A DNA stretch of 64,000 nt from Variovorax ginsengisoli (GTDB taxonomy: Bacteria; Pseudomonadota; Gammaproteobacteria; Burkholderiales; Burkholderiaceae_C), in the NCBI RefSeq assembly GCF_030811835.1, contig NZ_JAUSRO010000008.1:124001-188000 (forward strand), given 5' to 3'. The notes under the pieces are model-generated. The model was given only the letters and a program-made list of their open reading frames with translations, ran no database searches and was not told where the DNA came from. Shown piece after piece: positions 9,285 through 16,205 of this stretch (position 1 is its first letter; each line of letters opens with the position of its first letter). The position numbers and the translations under genes are program-made.

Positions 9285-9332
9285 TCCGGTGCAGAGGGTT
9301 CACTGTGCATCGCACTTTGTGCTCCCACCGGA
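9285..9332 (-). promoter_or_regulatory. structured leader region of the porin mRNA
   Basis: Upstream of the porin start, TCCGGTG (9285-9291) and CACCGGA (9326-9332) can pair around an inner GCAC-TTT-GTGC hairpin (9312-9322). The porin transcript must traverse this stretch if its promoter lies further up in the 272-bp gap before coq7. It may be a stability hairpin or a small-RNA target; no promoter was identified with confidence. Confidence 0.4.
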
Positions 9333-9526
9333 CCCCGGGCCAACCTCCTTTTGGGAAGTTGTAGCTATTGCACCAGAGCCGACGCACCAGAGCAAAAGAA
9401 TTCACCCGAAATCACCGACGGTCTGCATGTTTCGTTGCAGAAGCACCACACGCTTGCTTTCCGCATGGTGAGAGCCCCGTTGAATGTCTCGCAGCGGCAC
9501 CCAGCGTCAGCGTTCAGAATGCAGGC

Positions 9527-10156
9527 ATGACACGTTCTATCGACTCTGTTCTGACGGCGGCCGATGCGGCGCTGCGCACCGTGTTCGCGCGACCCCACGC
9601 CACGGCACCCACCCCCCGCGCCACCGAGGCCCCCACCGCACTGACCGACGCCGAACGCAGGGAAGCGGGCGCTTTGATGCGGGTGAACCACGTGGGCGAG
9701 GTGTGCGCCCAGGCCCTCTACACCGCTCAGGCCGCAGTGACGCGTGATCCGGTGCTGCGCGCCCATCTGCTGGCATCGGCACGGGAGGAAGGCAACCACC
9801 TGGCATGGACGCAGGAACGACTGGATGCGTTGGGCGCCAAGCCCTCTGTGCTGAATCCGCTCTGGTACGCAGGCGCGTTTGGACTGGGTCTGGTGGCGGG
9901 CCGTTTCGGTGATCCTGTGAGCCTGGGTTTTGTGGCGGAAACAGAGCGCCAGGTCGAAGCCCACCTCGACAGCCATCTCGGCCGACTGCCCGCCGGCGAC
10001 ACGGCATCCCGCGCAGTCGTCCAGCAGATGAAGACGGACGAGGCGCGCCACGCGGCCGAAGCGCGCAACGCGGGTGCGGTGGAACTGCCGCCGCCTGCCA
10101 AGGCATTGATGCGCCTGGCTTCCCGTGTCATGACAACCGTGGCGCACCGCATCTGA
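9527..10156 (+). CDS. coq7: 3-demethoxyubiquinol 3-hydroxylase (Coq7)
   Basis: Di-iron monooxygenase that adds the C5/C6 hydroxyl in ubiquinone biosynthesis, associated with the inner membrane. 209 aa from the ATG at 9527 ([16 protein letters not shown]); the open frame extends upstream but the alignment to the family begins here. Iron ligands: E58 in [10 protein letters not shown]88/H91 in EEGNH, the [10 protein letters not shown] segment and E/H in TDEARHA. Its length matches the beta-proteobacterial Coq7. Flanked by the divergent porin and the convergent OsmC-like gene, so it is probably monocistronic. Confidence 0.95.
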   Translation: MTRSIDSVLTAADAALRTVFARPHATAPTPRATEAPTALTDAERREAGALMRVNHVGEVCAQALYTAQAAVTRDPVLRAHLLASAREEGNHLAWTQERLDALGAKPSVLNPLWYAGAFGLGLVAGRFGDPVSLGFVAETERQVEAHLDSHLGRLPAGDTASRAVVQQMKTDEARHAAEARNAGAVELPPPAKALMRLASRVMTTVAHRI

Positions 10157-10200
10157 CGCCCCGCAGGGCCAGAGCCGGGCCCTTGCCCCTCGTCCCTTGA

Positions 10201-10650
10201 TCAGGTCTCGACCAGTTCGAAGCTGGTCGTGATCTCCGCGGTCTTGGCCAGCATGATGCTGGCCGAGCAATAGGTTTCGTGGCTGAGCGCCACCGCGCGC
10301 TCCACCGCAGCGGCCGGGATGCCCTTGCCGGCAACGGTGAAATGCATGTGGATCTTGGTGAAAACCTTGGGGTCCTTTTCCGCGCGCTCGCTCGTCAGCT
10401 TGACGCTGCAACGTTCGACCTTGTGGCGACCGCGCTTGAGGATCAGCACCACGTCGTACGCCGTGCAACCGCCCGTGCCGGCCAGCACCGTTTCCATGGG
10501 CCGCGCCGCCAGGTTCTGGCCGCCGTTCTCCGGCTTGGCCGCATCGGGCGCTCCGTCCATCATGAGGACATGGCCGCTGCCTGTTTCGGCGACAAAACCC
10601 ATGGCCGACCGGGTTCCCGCATCGCCTGTCCAGCTTACCGTGCATTCCAT
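10201..10650 (-). CDS. OsmC family (YhfA-like) protein
   Basis: Small protein of the OsmC/Ohr superfamily, which reduces organic hydroperoxides using two cysteines. 149 aa from the ATG at 10650 (MECTVSWTGD). The paired redox cysteines are C62 (TGGCTAYDVV) and C128 (ETYCSASIM), both in their usual settings. The NGGQNLAARPMETVLAG segment points to the YhfA branch rather than Ohr, so peroxide reduction is plausible but not certain. It is transcribed away from the candidate sRNA/ilvA region and converges on coq7. Confidence 0.88.
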   Translation of the reverse strand: MECTVSWTGDAGTRSAMGFVAETGSGHVLMMDGAPDAAKPENGGQNLAARPMETVLAGTGGCTAYDVVLILKRGRHKVERCSVKLTSERAEKDPKVFTKIHMHFTVAGKGIPAAAVERAVALSHETYCSASIMLAKTAEITTSFELVET

Positions 10651-10729
10651 TTTTGAGACTCCGGAGCGGGGGCAAGAACAAAAAGTCACGCCACCACTCA
10701 TTTTTGTGTGTGAAAAACGCCACTGCGTG

Positions 10730-10757
10730 TTGCATTGCAGCAAACAGTCGCTATACT
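10730..10757 (+). promoter_or_regulatory. sigma-70-type promoter of the candidate sRNA
   Basis: TTGCAT (10730-10735) and TATACT (10752-10757) are separated by 16 bases, a good housekeeping promoter. Initiation would fall near 10764, just ahead of three consecutive hairpins ending in a terminator. It points toward ilvA and away from the OsmC-like gene. Confidence 0.65.
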
Positions 10758-10763
10758 TTATTT

Positions 10764-10854
10764 CATCGCGGACCTAAGGGTTCGCACCAGTTGTCTCCTC
10801 CACCCTCTCAATTGGTGGATTTAGCCCCGAGTCGCAAGACTCGGGGCTTTTTTC
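10764..10854 (+). ncRNA. candidate small RNA with exposed CUCCU and its own terminator
   Basis: About 90 nt between a promoter and an intrinsic terminator, with no usable reading frame. Hairpin 1 is GCGGACC/GGTTCGC (10768-10785, one G-U pair). A single-stranded linker TTGTCTCCT follows. Hairpin 2 is CCACC/GGTGG (10800-10818) with loop CTCTCAATT. Hairpin 3 is the terminator. The pyrimidine-rich CUCCU and CUCUC in unpaired positions could pair with Shine-Dalgarno sequences, as in other anti-SD sRNAs. The alternative is a terminated leader of ilvA, 80 bp downstream. I do not recognise a named family. Confidence 0.6.
10823..10853 (+). terminator. rho-independent terminator of the candidate sRNA
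   Basis: Perfect 11-bp stem AGCCCCGAGTC/GACTCGGGGCT with a GCAA tetraloop (10823-10848) followed by six T. It lies upstream of ilvA, so transcripts from the promoter at 10730 either stop here or read through at some frequency into ilvA. Confidence 0.9.
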
Positions 10855-10934
10855 TTTGTGTCGCCGCGCCCTCTGCCGCACATGGACAGTGGCCGGCCAA
10901 GCAGGCACGAGGCCTCTTATCATCGTTGGCTGTC

Positions 10935-12518
10935 ATGACGAAAGCTCCTTTGAAACACGCCGCAAGCACGCCCGCATCCAGCGCACTCACGCCGGCCGAC
11001 TACCTCAAAAAGATCCTGAACGCCCGCGTCTACGACGTCGCCGTGGAGTCCGCGCTCGAACCGGCGCGAACCCTGAGCGCCAGGCTGGGCAACACCGTGC
11101 TGCTCAAGCGCGAGGACCAGCAGCCCGTCTTCAGCTTCAAGCTGCGAGGCGCGTTCAACAAGATGGTCCAGCTCAGCCCCGCGCAACTGGCCGCCGGTGT
11201 CATCTGCGCGTCCGCCGGCAACCATGCGCAAGGTGTGGCACTGAGCGGCCGCAAGCTCGGCACGCGCGCCGTGATCGTGATGCCCACCACCACGCCGCAA
11301 GTGAAAATCGACGCGGTGCGCGGTTTCGGTGGCGAGGTGGTGCTGCATGGCGACAGCTATTCCGACGCCTACCTGCATGCGCTCGAACTGCAGACGCGCG
11401 AGGGCCTGACCTTCGTGCACCCCTTCGACGATCCAGACGTGATTGCCGGCCAGGGCACGGTGGCCATGGAAATCCTGCGCCAGCATCAGGGCCGGCTCGA
11501 TGCCGTGTTTGTCGCCATCGGCGGCGGCGGGCTGATTTCGGGGGTGGCCAACTACATCAAGGCAGTGCGCCCTGAAATCCGCGTGATCGGCGTGCAGATG
11601 AACGACTCCGACGCGATGATGCAGTCGGTGGCCGCGCAGCAGCGCGTCACGCTGCCCGACGTGGGCCTGTTCTCCGACGGCACGGCCGTCAAGCTGGTGG
11701 GCGAAGAGACCTTCCGCATCGCGCGCGAACTGGTCGATGAATTCATCGTGGTCGACACCGACGCGGTATGCGCCGGCATCAAGGACGTCTTCATCGACAC
11801 CCGCAGCATCGTCGAGCCCTCGGGCGCGCTGGCGGTCGCGGCCATCAAGCAGTACGTCGACACGCATGGCACACACGGCGAGACCTACGCGGCCATCCTC
11901 TGCGGCGCCAACATGAACTTCGACCGGCTGCGCTTCGTGGCCGAACGCGCGGAGGTCGGCGAGGAGCGCGAGGCGCTGTTCGCCGTAACCATGCCCGAGG
12001 AGCGCGGCAGCTTTCGCCGCTTCTGCGAGCTGGTGGGCGACCTGCCAGGCGCCTCGCGCAATGTGACCGAGTTCAACTACCGCATCAGCGATGCCCGGCA
12101 GGCCCATGTGTTCGTCGGCCTGACCACGGCCTTGCGTGGCGAATCGAAGACCATCACCGACACCTTCGCAGCACAGGGTTTTGACACGATCGACCTCACC
12201 CACGACGAGCTGGCCAAGGAACACATCCGCCACATGGTCGGCGGCCGCACAGGCCTGGCCCACGACGAACGCCTGCTGCGCTTCATTTTTCCGGAGCGCC
12301 CGGGTGCGCTGCTGAAGTTCCTGAGCCTGATGCGGCCCAACTGGAACATCAGCCTGTTCCACTACCGCAACCAGGGCGCCGACTACGGGCGCATCCTGGT
12401 GGGCCTGCAGGTGCCGACCACGGACCATCCGGCCTTCGACGAATTCCTGCAGACGCTGGGCTATCCCTTCATCGAGGAAACCGCCAACCCGGTGTATCGC
12501 CTGTTCCTGCAGAACTGA
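10935..12518 (+). CDS. ilvA: threonine ammonia-lyase, biosynthetic (IlvA)
   Basis: PLP enzyme converting threonine to 2-oxobutanoate, the committed step of isoleucine synthesis. 527 aa from the ATG at 10935; upstream codons belong to the sRNA region. The PLP lysine is K69 in SFKLRG, and the glycine-rich phosphate loop GGGGLISG is present. The last ~170 residues form two ACT-like regulatory repeats (EERGSFRRFCELVG and ERPGALLKFL), the layout of the isoleucine-inhibited biosynthetic form rather than the shorter catabolic TdcB. Convergent with gspC. Confidence 0.96.
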   Translation: MTKAPLKHAASTPASSALTPADYLKKILNARVYDVAVESALEPARTLSARLGNTVLLKREDQQPVFSFKLRGAFNKMVQLSPAQLAAGVICASAGNHAQGVALSGRKLGTRAVIVMPTTTPQVKIDAVRGFGGEVVLHGDSYSDAYLHALELQTREGLTFVHPFDDPDVIAGQGTVAMEILRQHQGRLDAVFVAIGGGGLISGVANYIKAVRPEIRVIGVQMNDSDAMMQSVAAQQRVTLPDVGLFSDGTAVKLVGEETFRIARELVDEFIVVDTDAVCAGIKDVFIDTRSIVEPSGALAVAAIKQYVDTHGTHGETYAAILCGANMNFDRLRFVAERAEVGEEREALFAVTMPEERGSFRRFCELVGDLPGASRNVTEFNYRISDARQAHVFVGLTTALRGESKTITDTFAAQGFDTIDLTHDELAKEHIRHMVGGRTGLAHDERLLRFIFPERPGALLKFLSLMRPNWNISLFHYRNQGADYGRILVGLQVPTTDHPAFDEFLQTLGYPFIEETANPVYRLFLQN

Positions 12519-12545
12519 GCGGCGGCCAGCGGCTCGCCCGCAGGT

Positions 12546-13070
12546 TCAGCGCGCGGCGGAGGGCGCCGGGGATGCGCCAGGTGCGCCAGCCCCGGCAGAT
12601 GCGGGTGGCGACATCACCGCCATCGGCGGCACCGGCATCTCCAGCGTGAACGCGGTGGCCGCGTCGCGGCTGGTGCCCAGGGCGGCGCTGCGCGTGCCAA
12701 CGGCCTGCAGCACATAGCCCTCGCCCACGGTCATGCCAACGCGAAAGGGCCGCGCCGGCTTGCCGTCGAAAGCAATGAGCGCGGCGCCGCGCTGCGAGCC
12801 GCTCGCGACGACGCCCAGCAGTGCGAAACGGGTGGCTGCACCCGGCGTCGCGACCACGGTCTCCGCCGCAGGGCGCACCCCCAGCAAACGGCCGACCGCC
12901 GCCGAGTCGATGGCAGCGGCAGGCGCGAGCGCCACGGCAGGCGGCGCGAGTCCGTCGACCGGCGCAGCCAGACGAAGCCCCCAGAACACCACGCTGGCAG
13001 CAGCCAGTGCCCACAGGCCAAGCGTGGCGGTAGCGGCAGGCCAACGGGAAGGGGCGTAGGGAAGTGACAT
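12546..13070 (-). CDS. gspC: type II secretion system protein C, short form
   Basis: Inner-membrane T2SS component that links the assembly platform to the secretin. 174 aa: cytoplasmic tail, one span near residues 15-36, then the homology region (LLGVVASGSQRGAALIAF...VGEGYVL) that contacts GspD N0. After this it ends in an Ala/Pro-rich tail with no PDZ or coiled coil, as in other short beta-proteobacterial GspC proteins. It is divergent from gspG with 67 bp between the starts, so it is outside the main transcript although functionally part of the machine. Confidence 0.85.
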   Translation of the reverse strand: MSLPYAPSRWPAATATLGLWALAAASVVFWGLRLAAPVDGLAPPAVALAPAAAIDSAAVGRLLGVRPAAETVVATPGAATRFALLGVVASGSQRGAALIAFDGKPARPFRVGMTVGEGYVLQAVGTRSAALGTSRDAATAFTLEMPVPPMAVMSPPASAGAGAPGASPAPSAAR

Positions 13071-13137
13071 AGCCGCGGATTATCATGCAGCACGCGTCAC
13101 CCGGCGCACCTCTTTCACGCAGACTATTCCAGGCTTC

Positions 13138-13578
13138 ATGGCTCAATTCAAACGCTCCGACGCGCGCGCACTGCAGCGCGGCTTCACCCTGATCGAACTG
13201 ATGGTGGTGCTGGTCATCATCGGCGTGCTGGCGGCGCTGATCGTGCCCAACGTCATCGGCCGGGCCGACGATGCGCGCGCCACCGCCGCCAAGACCGACG
13301 TCAACAACCTCATGCAGGCGCTCAAGCTCTACCGGCTCGACAACCAGCGCTATCCCACGGCCGAACAGGGCCTGCAGGCCCTGGTCACGCGGCCGACCAC
13401 GGGCCCGGCTGCGCCCAACTGGAAGCCTTATGTGGAGAAGCTGCCCAACGACCCCTGGGGCCGGCCGTACCAGTATCTGAATCCAGGCATCAAGGGCGAG
13501 ATCGACGTGCTGTCGCTGGGGGCCGACGGCCAACCGGGCGGCGAAGGCAACAATGCCGACGTCGGCAGCTGGCAGTAG
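13138..13578 (+). CDS. gspG: type II secretion major pseudopilin GspG
   Basis: Main subunit of the periplasmic pseudopilus that pushes cargo through the secretin. 146 aa. Prepilin peptidase site G-FTLIELMVVL after a short basic leader, followed by the hydrophobic N-terminal helix, the alpha-beta body and the DPWGRPYQY and SLGADGQPGGEG calcium-binding segments characteristic of GspG. It opens the gspGHIJK run. No prepilin peptidase gene is in the window, so GspO/PilD must be elsewhere. Confidence 0.96.
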   Translation: MAQFKRSDARALQRGFTLIELMVVLVIIGVLAALIVPNVIGRADDARATAAKTDVNNLMQALKLYRLDNQRYPTAEQGLQALVTRPTTGPAAPNWKPYVEKLPNDPWGRPYQYLNPGIKGEIDVLSLGADGQPGGEGNNADVGSWQ

Positions 13579-14062
13579 ACGCGACAGGCGCGGCAGCGTC
13601 GATACGCCCGTGCGCCGCCGCGCCGCGGGCTTCACGCTGCTCGAACTGCTGGTGGTGATCGCGATCATCGCCATCGCCACGGCCGGCGTCGGCTTTGCGT
13701 TGCGCGATTCCGGCCAGGCCTCGCTCGAACGCGAAGGCGAACGGCTGGCCGCGCTGCTCGAATCCGCGCGCGCGCGCTCGCGTGCCAGTGGCATGGTGGT
13801 GCGCTGGCGCCCCACGCCCCAGGGCCCCGGCGACTTCACTTTCGACGGCCTGCCGCCCGGTGCGCTGCCCGCCCAATGGCTCACGAGTGGCATCGGTGCG
13901 CAGCTGCGGGGTGCCGGCGGCGAGGCCGTCGCCGCACTGCAGCTCGGTCCCGATCCGATCATCGCGGCGCAGCAGGTCGTGCTGAGCCTGCCCGGGCCAC
14001 AGCCGCAGACGGTGCGCATCGCCACCGATGGCCTGCGCCCCTTTGCGATCGTCTCGCCATGA
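13553..14062 (+). CDS. gspH: type II secretion minor pseudopilin GspH
   Basis: Minor pseudopilin, part of the pseudopilus shaft/tip. 169 aa if begun at the ATG at 13553, which overlaps gspG by 26 nt; a GTG at 13610 would give a 150-aa protein with the leader length usual for prepilins and may be the true start. Prepilin site G-FTLLELLVVIAIIA is clear. The body contains the GspH-like beta-sandwich region (RARSRASGMVVRWRP). Its stop overlaps the gspI start in an ATGA. Confidence 0.88.
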   Translation: MPTSAAGSRRDRRGSVDTPVRRRAAGFTLLELLVVIAIIAIATAGVGFALRDSGQASLEREGERLAALLESARARSRASGMVVRWRPTPQGPGDFTFDGLPPGALPAQWLTSGIGAQLRGAGGEAVAALQLGPDPIIAAQQVVLSLPGPQPQTVRIATDGLRPFAIVSP

Positions 14063-14439
14063 AAGCGCGACGCAACGCCCGCAACAGCACCCGCGGGTTC
14101 ACGCTGATCGAAGTGATGGTGGCGCTGGCCATCGTGGCCATTGCGCTGGCTGCCGGCACGCAGGCCACGACCGCGCTCGTGCGCAACGCGCAGCGGCAGT
14201 CGGACGTCATGCTCGCGCAGATCTGCGCCGAGAACGAGCTGATCCTGGCACGCATGGCCTCGCAGATGCCCGCCATTGGCGATACGGCTCGCACCTGCAC
14301 GCAGGCCAACACCGATTTCCCCGTGACCGTGTCGACCACGGCCACGCTCAATCCGAACTTCCGCCGGGTCGACGTGCAGGTGCGCGACCTCAACGACTAT
14401 TCGATCATCCGGATCTCCACCGTCGTGGGGCGTTACTGA
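14059..14439 (+). CDS. gspI: type II secretion minor pseudopilin GspI
   Basis: Tip pseudopilin that nucleates the GspI-J-K complex. 126 aa from the ATG at 14059 (MKARRNARN), coupled by ATGA to gspH; the longer open frame upstream is out of family. Prepilin site G-FTLIEVMVALAIVAIALAA, then the conserved E of the helix and the CAENELILARM segment typical of GspI (usually WAxxN/CAENEL). Two cysteines (CAEN and CTQAN) could form a disulfide. Stop overlaps the gspJ start (TGATG). Confidence 0.93.
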   Translation: MKARRNARNSTRGFTLIEVMVALAIVAIALAAGTQATTALVRNAQRQSDVMLAQICAENELILARMASQMPAIGDTARTCTQANTDFPVTVSTTATLNPNFRRVDVQVRDLNDYSIIRISTVVGRY

Positions 14440-15107
14440 TGCAGCCAAGGCAACGCGCACACGGCTTCACGCTGATCGAGCTGATGGTGGCGATCGCGGC
14501 CATGGCGCTGCTCGCGCTGATGAGCTGGCGCGGCGTTGACGGCATGACCCGCACCCAGGGCCAGATGCGCGAACGCGGCGATGCCGTTCTCACGCTGCAG
14601 ACGGCGTTGTCGCAGTGGGGCACCGACCTCGACGCCATTGCGGTGCTGCCCTCGACCCAGCCGATCGACTGGAACGGGCGGGCCGTGCGCCTGACACGCA
14701 CCCTCACCGATGGTGTTCAGCCGCTGGTCGAGGTGGTGGCCTGGACCGTGCGCAACGACGCGGCCGGCGTGCCGCGCTGGTACCGTTGGGCATCACCGAC
14801 GCTTCGCACGCGGGGCGACTGGCAGCAGGCGTGGGAACGCGCCGCCAGCTGGGCGGAGAACGGCGACACCGAGACGCAGGGCACCGAAGTCGCATTGATG
14901 CCCCTGCAGGGTTGGCAACTGCAGTACTTCCGCAACAACCTCTGGCAACCGGCCACCGGCGCCGATGCGTCGGGCACGACCACATCGACGGTGCCCGACG
15001 GCGTGCGCGTGGTGCTCGACCTGCCGCAGGGCAACGCGCTCGCTGGCGAGATCACCCGTGACTGGGTCAAACCGAACTTCGCGGTGACCGCGCCCAGACA
15101 GCAATGA
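14439..15107 (+). CDS. gspJ: type II secretion minor pseudopilin GspJ
   Basis: Tip-complex pseudopilin. 222 aa from the ATG at 14439 (MQPRQRAHGFTLIEL). Prepilin site G-FTLIELMVAIAAMALLALMSWRG, with the SWRG/ARG turn typical of GspJ, then FQTDL-like QWGTDLDAIA and the C-terminal VRVVLDL segment. Overlaps gspI by one base and gspK by four (ATGA), so translation is coupled along the run. Confidence 0.94.
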   Translation: MQPRQRAHGFTLIELMVAIAAMALLALMSWRGVDGMTRTQGQMRERGDAVLTLQTALSQWGTDLDAIAVLPSTQPIDWNGRAVRLTRTLTDGVQPLVEVVAWTVRNDAAGVPRWYRWASPTLRTRGDWQQAWERAASWAENGDTETQGTEVALMPLQGWQLQYFRNNLWQPATGADASGTTTSTVPDGVRVVLDLPQGNALAGEITRDWVKPNFAVTAPRQQ

Positions 15108-16168
15108 AACCGCAACGCGCCCAACGCGGTGCCGCCCTGCTCGCGGCGATGCTCACGGTCACGCTGGTCGCGACCTTCGCCGCAGCGGCCCTCTGGCAGC
15201 AGTGGCGCTCGGCCGAAATCGAGGCGGCCGAGCGCACTCGCATGCAGTCGGCCTGGGTGCTGATCGGTGCGCTCGACTGGTCGCGGATCATCCTGCGCGA
15301 GGACGGCAACAGCCCGGTCGGCCAACGGACGGACAACCTGTCGGAGCCCTGGGCCATCCCGCTCGAAGAAGCCAGGCTCACCAGCTTCCTCGCGGCCGAC
15401 AAGAACATCGCCAGCGATGCGCTCGAAGGGCTGCCGGACGCTTTTCTTTCGGGTCGTATCATCGATGCGCAGTCCAAGCTGAACGCAACCAATCTGATTC
15501 AGCGCGACATGAAAGGCACCAAGGCCCTCGCGGCCTTCCGCAAGCTGTTCACCACACTGGGACTGCCGGCACAGGAGGCGGAACTTCTGGCTTCCAACCT
15601 GCGCCAGGCTGCGGCCGGAACGGCGGTTGCCAGTGCGGCAGCGGCGGCTTCGGCAGCGACCACGGCAACGGCCGCTGGGGCCACGGCCGCTGGAACCACG
15701 GCCAACACAAGCACGGAAAGCGGCGACAACCTCATGGCGCCGCTGATGCCGCAGCAGGTCTCGCAGTTGGTGTGGCTGGGTCTTTCGCCGACGACCGTGG
15801 CGGCGATCGAGCCCTACGTGACGGTGCTGCCCGAACCCACGACCCTCAACCTGAACACGGCCAGTGCCGTGGCGCTGGCCGCCAGCATCGACCAGCTCGA
15901 TCCCTCGACCGCGCAGCAACTGGTCGCAGAGCGCACCCGCAGCCCGTTCAACGACATCGCCCGCGCCCAGGCGATTGCGCCGCAAGCCGACATGGGCAGC
16001 GCGTCGGTCGGCGTCACGACGCTCTACTTCGAAGTGTTCGGCAGGCTGCGCATCGACGATCACTGGGTGCAGGAGCATTCGCTCCTGAAACGCACGCCCA
16101 ACGACACGGTCGGCCCGCGAATCCTGTGGCGCGAGCGACTCGCCGGCACGCAGACACTGCCGCGCTGA
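15104..16168 (+). CDS. gspK: type II secretion minor pseudopilin GspK
   Basis: Largest tip pseudopilin, capping the pseudopilus. 354 aa. Prepilin leader with G-AALLAAMLTVTLVATFAAAALW, lacking the usual E5 as is normal for GspK. The core carries the LNLNTASAVALAASI helix-hairpin-helix-like segment found in GspK. An Ala/Thr/Gly-rich low-complexity stretch (about residues 165-205) interrupts the alpha domain and may be a flexible loop. Last gene of the gspGHIJK run; converges on the phosphatase gene. Confidence 0.94.
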   Translation: MKPQRAQRGAALLAAMLTVTLVATFAAAALWQQWRSAEIEAAERTRMQSAWVLIGALDWSRIILREDGNSPVGQRTDNLSEPWAIPLEEARLTSFLAADKNIASDALEGLPDAFLSGRIIDAQSKLNATNLIQRDMKGTKALAAFRKLFTTLGLPAQEAELLASNLRQAAAGTAVASAAAAASAATTATAAGATAAGTTANTSTESGDNLMAPLMPQQVSQLVWLGLSPTTVAAIEPYVTVLPEPTTLNLNTASAVALAASIDQLDPSTAQQLVAERTRSPFNDIARAQAIAPQADMGSASVGVTTLYFEVFGRLRIDDHWVQEHSLLKRTPNDTVGPRILWRERLAGTQTLPR

Positions 16169-16205
16169 CTGCCACGCCGAGCCCCGGTGCGGCAGTGTCG
16201 GAGGG

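Noticed and set aside
10764-10854. A leader peptide attenuator for ilvA
   Set aside because: No ATG and no short frame with isoleucine, valine, leucine or threonine runs. The structure fits an independent RNA better, though a terminated leader is not excluded.
15650-15720. Sequencing or frame error in gspK suggested by the Ala/Thr run
   Set aside because: The reading frame is maintained and resumes normal GspK sequence, so it is a low-complexity insert.
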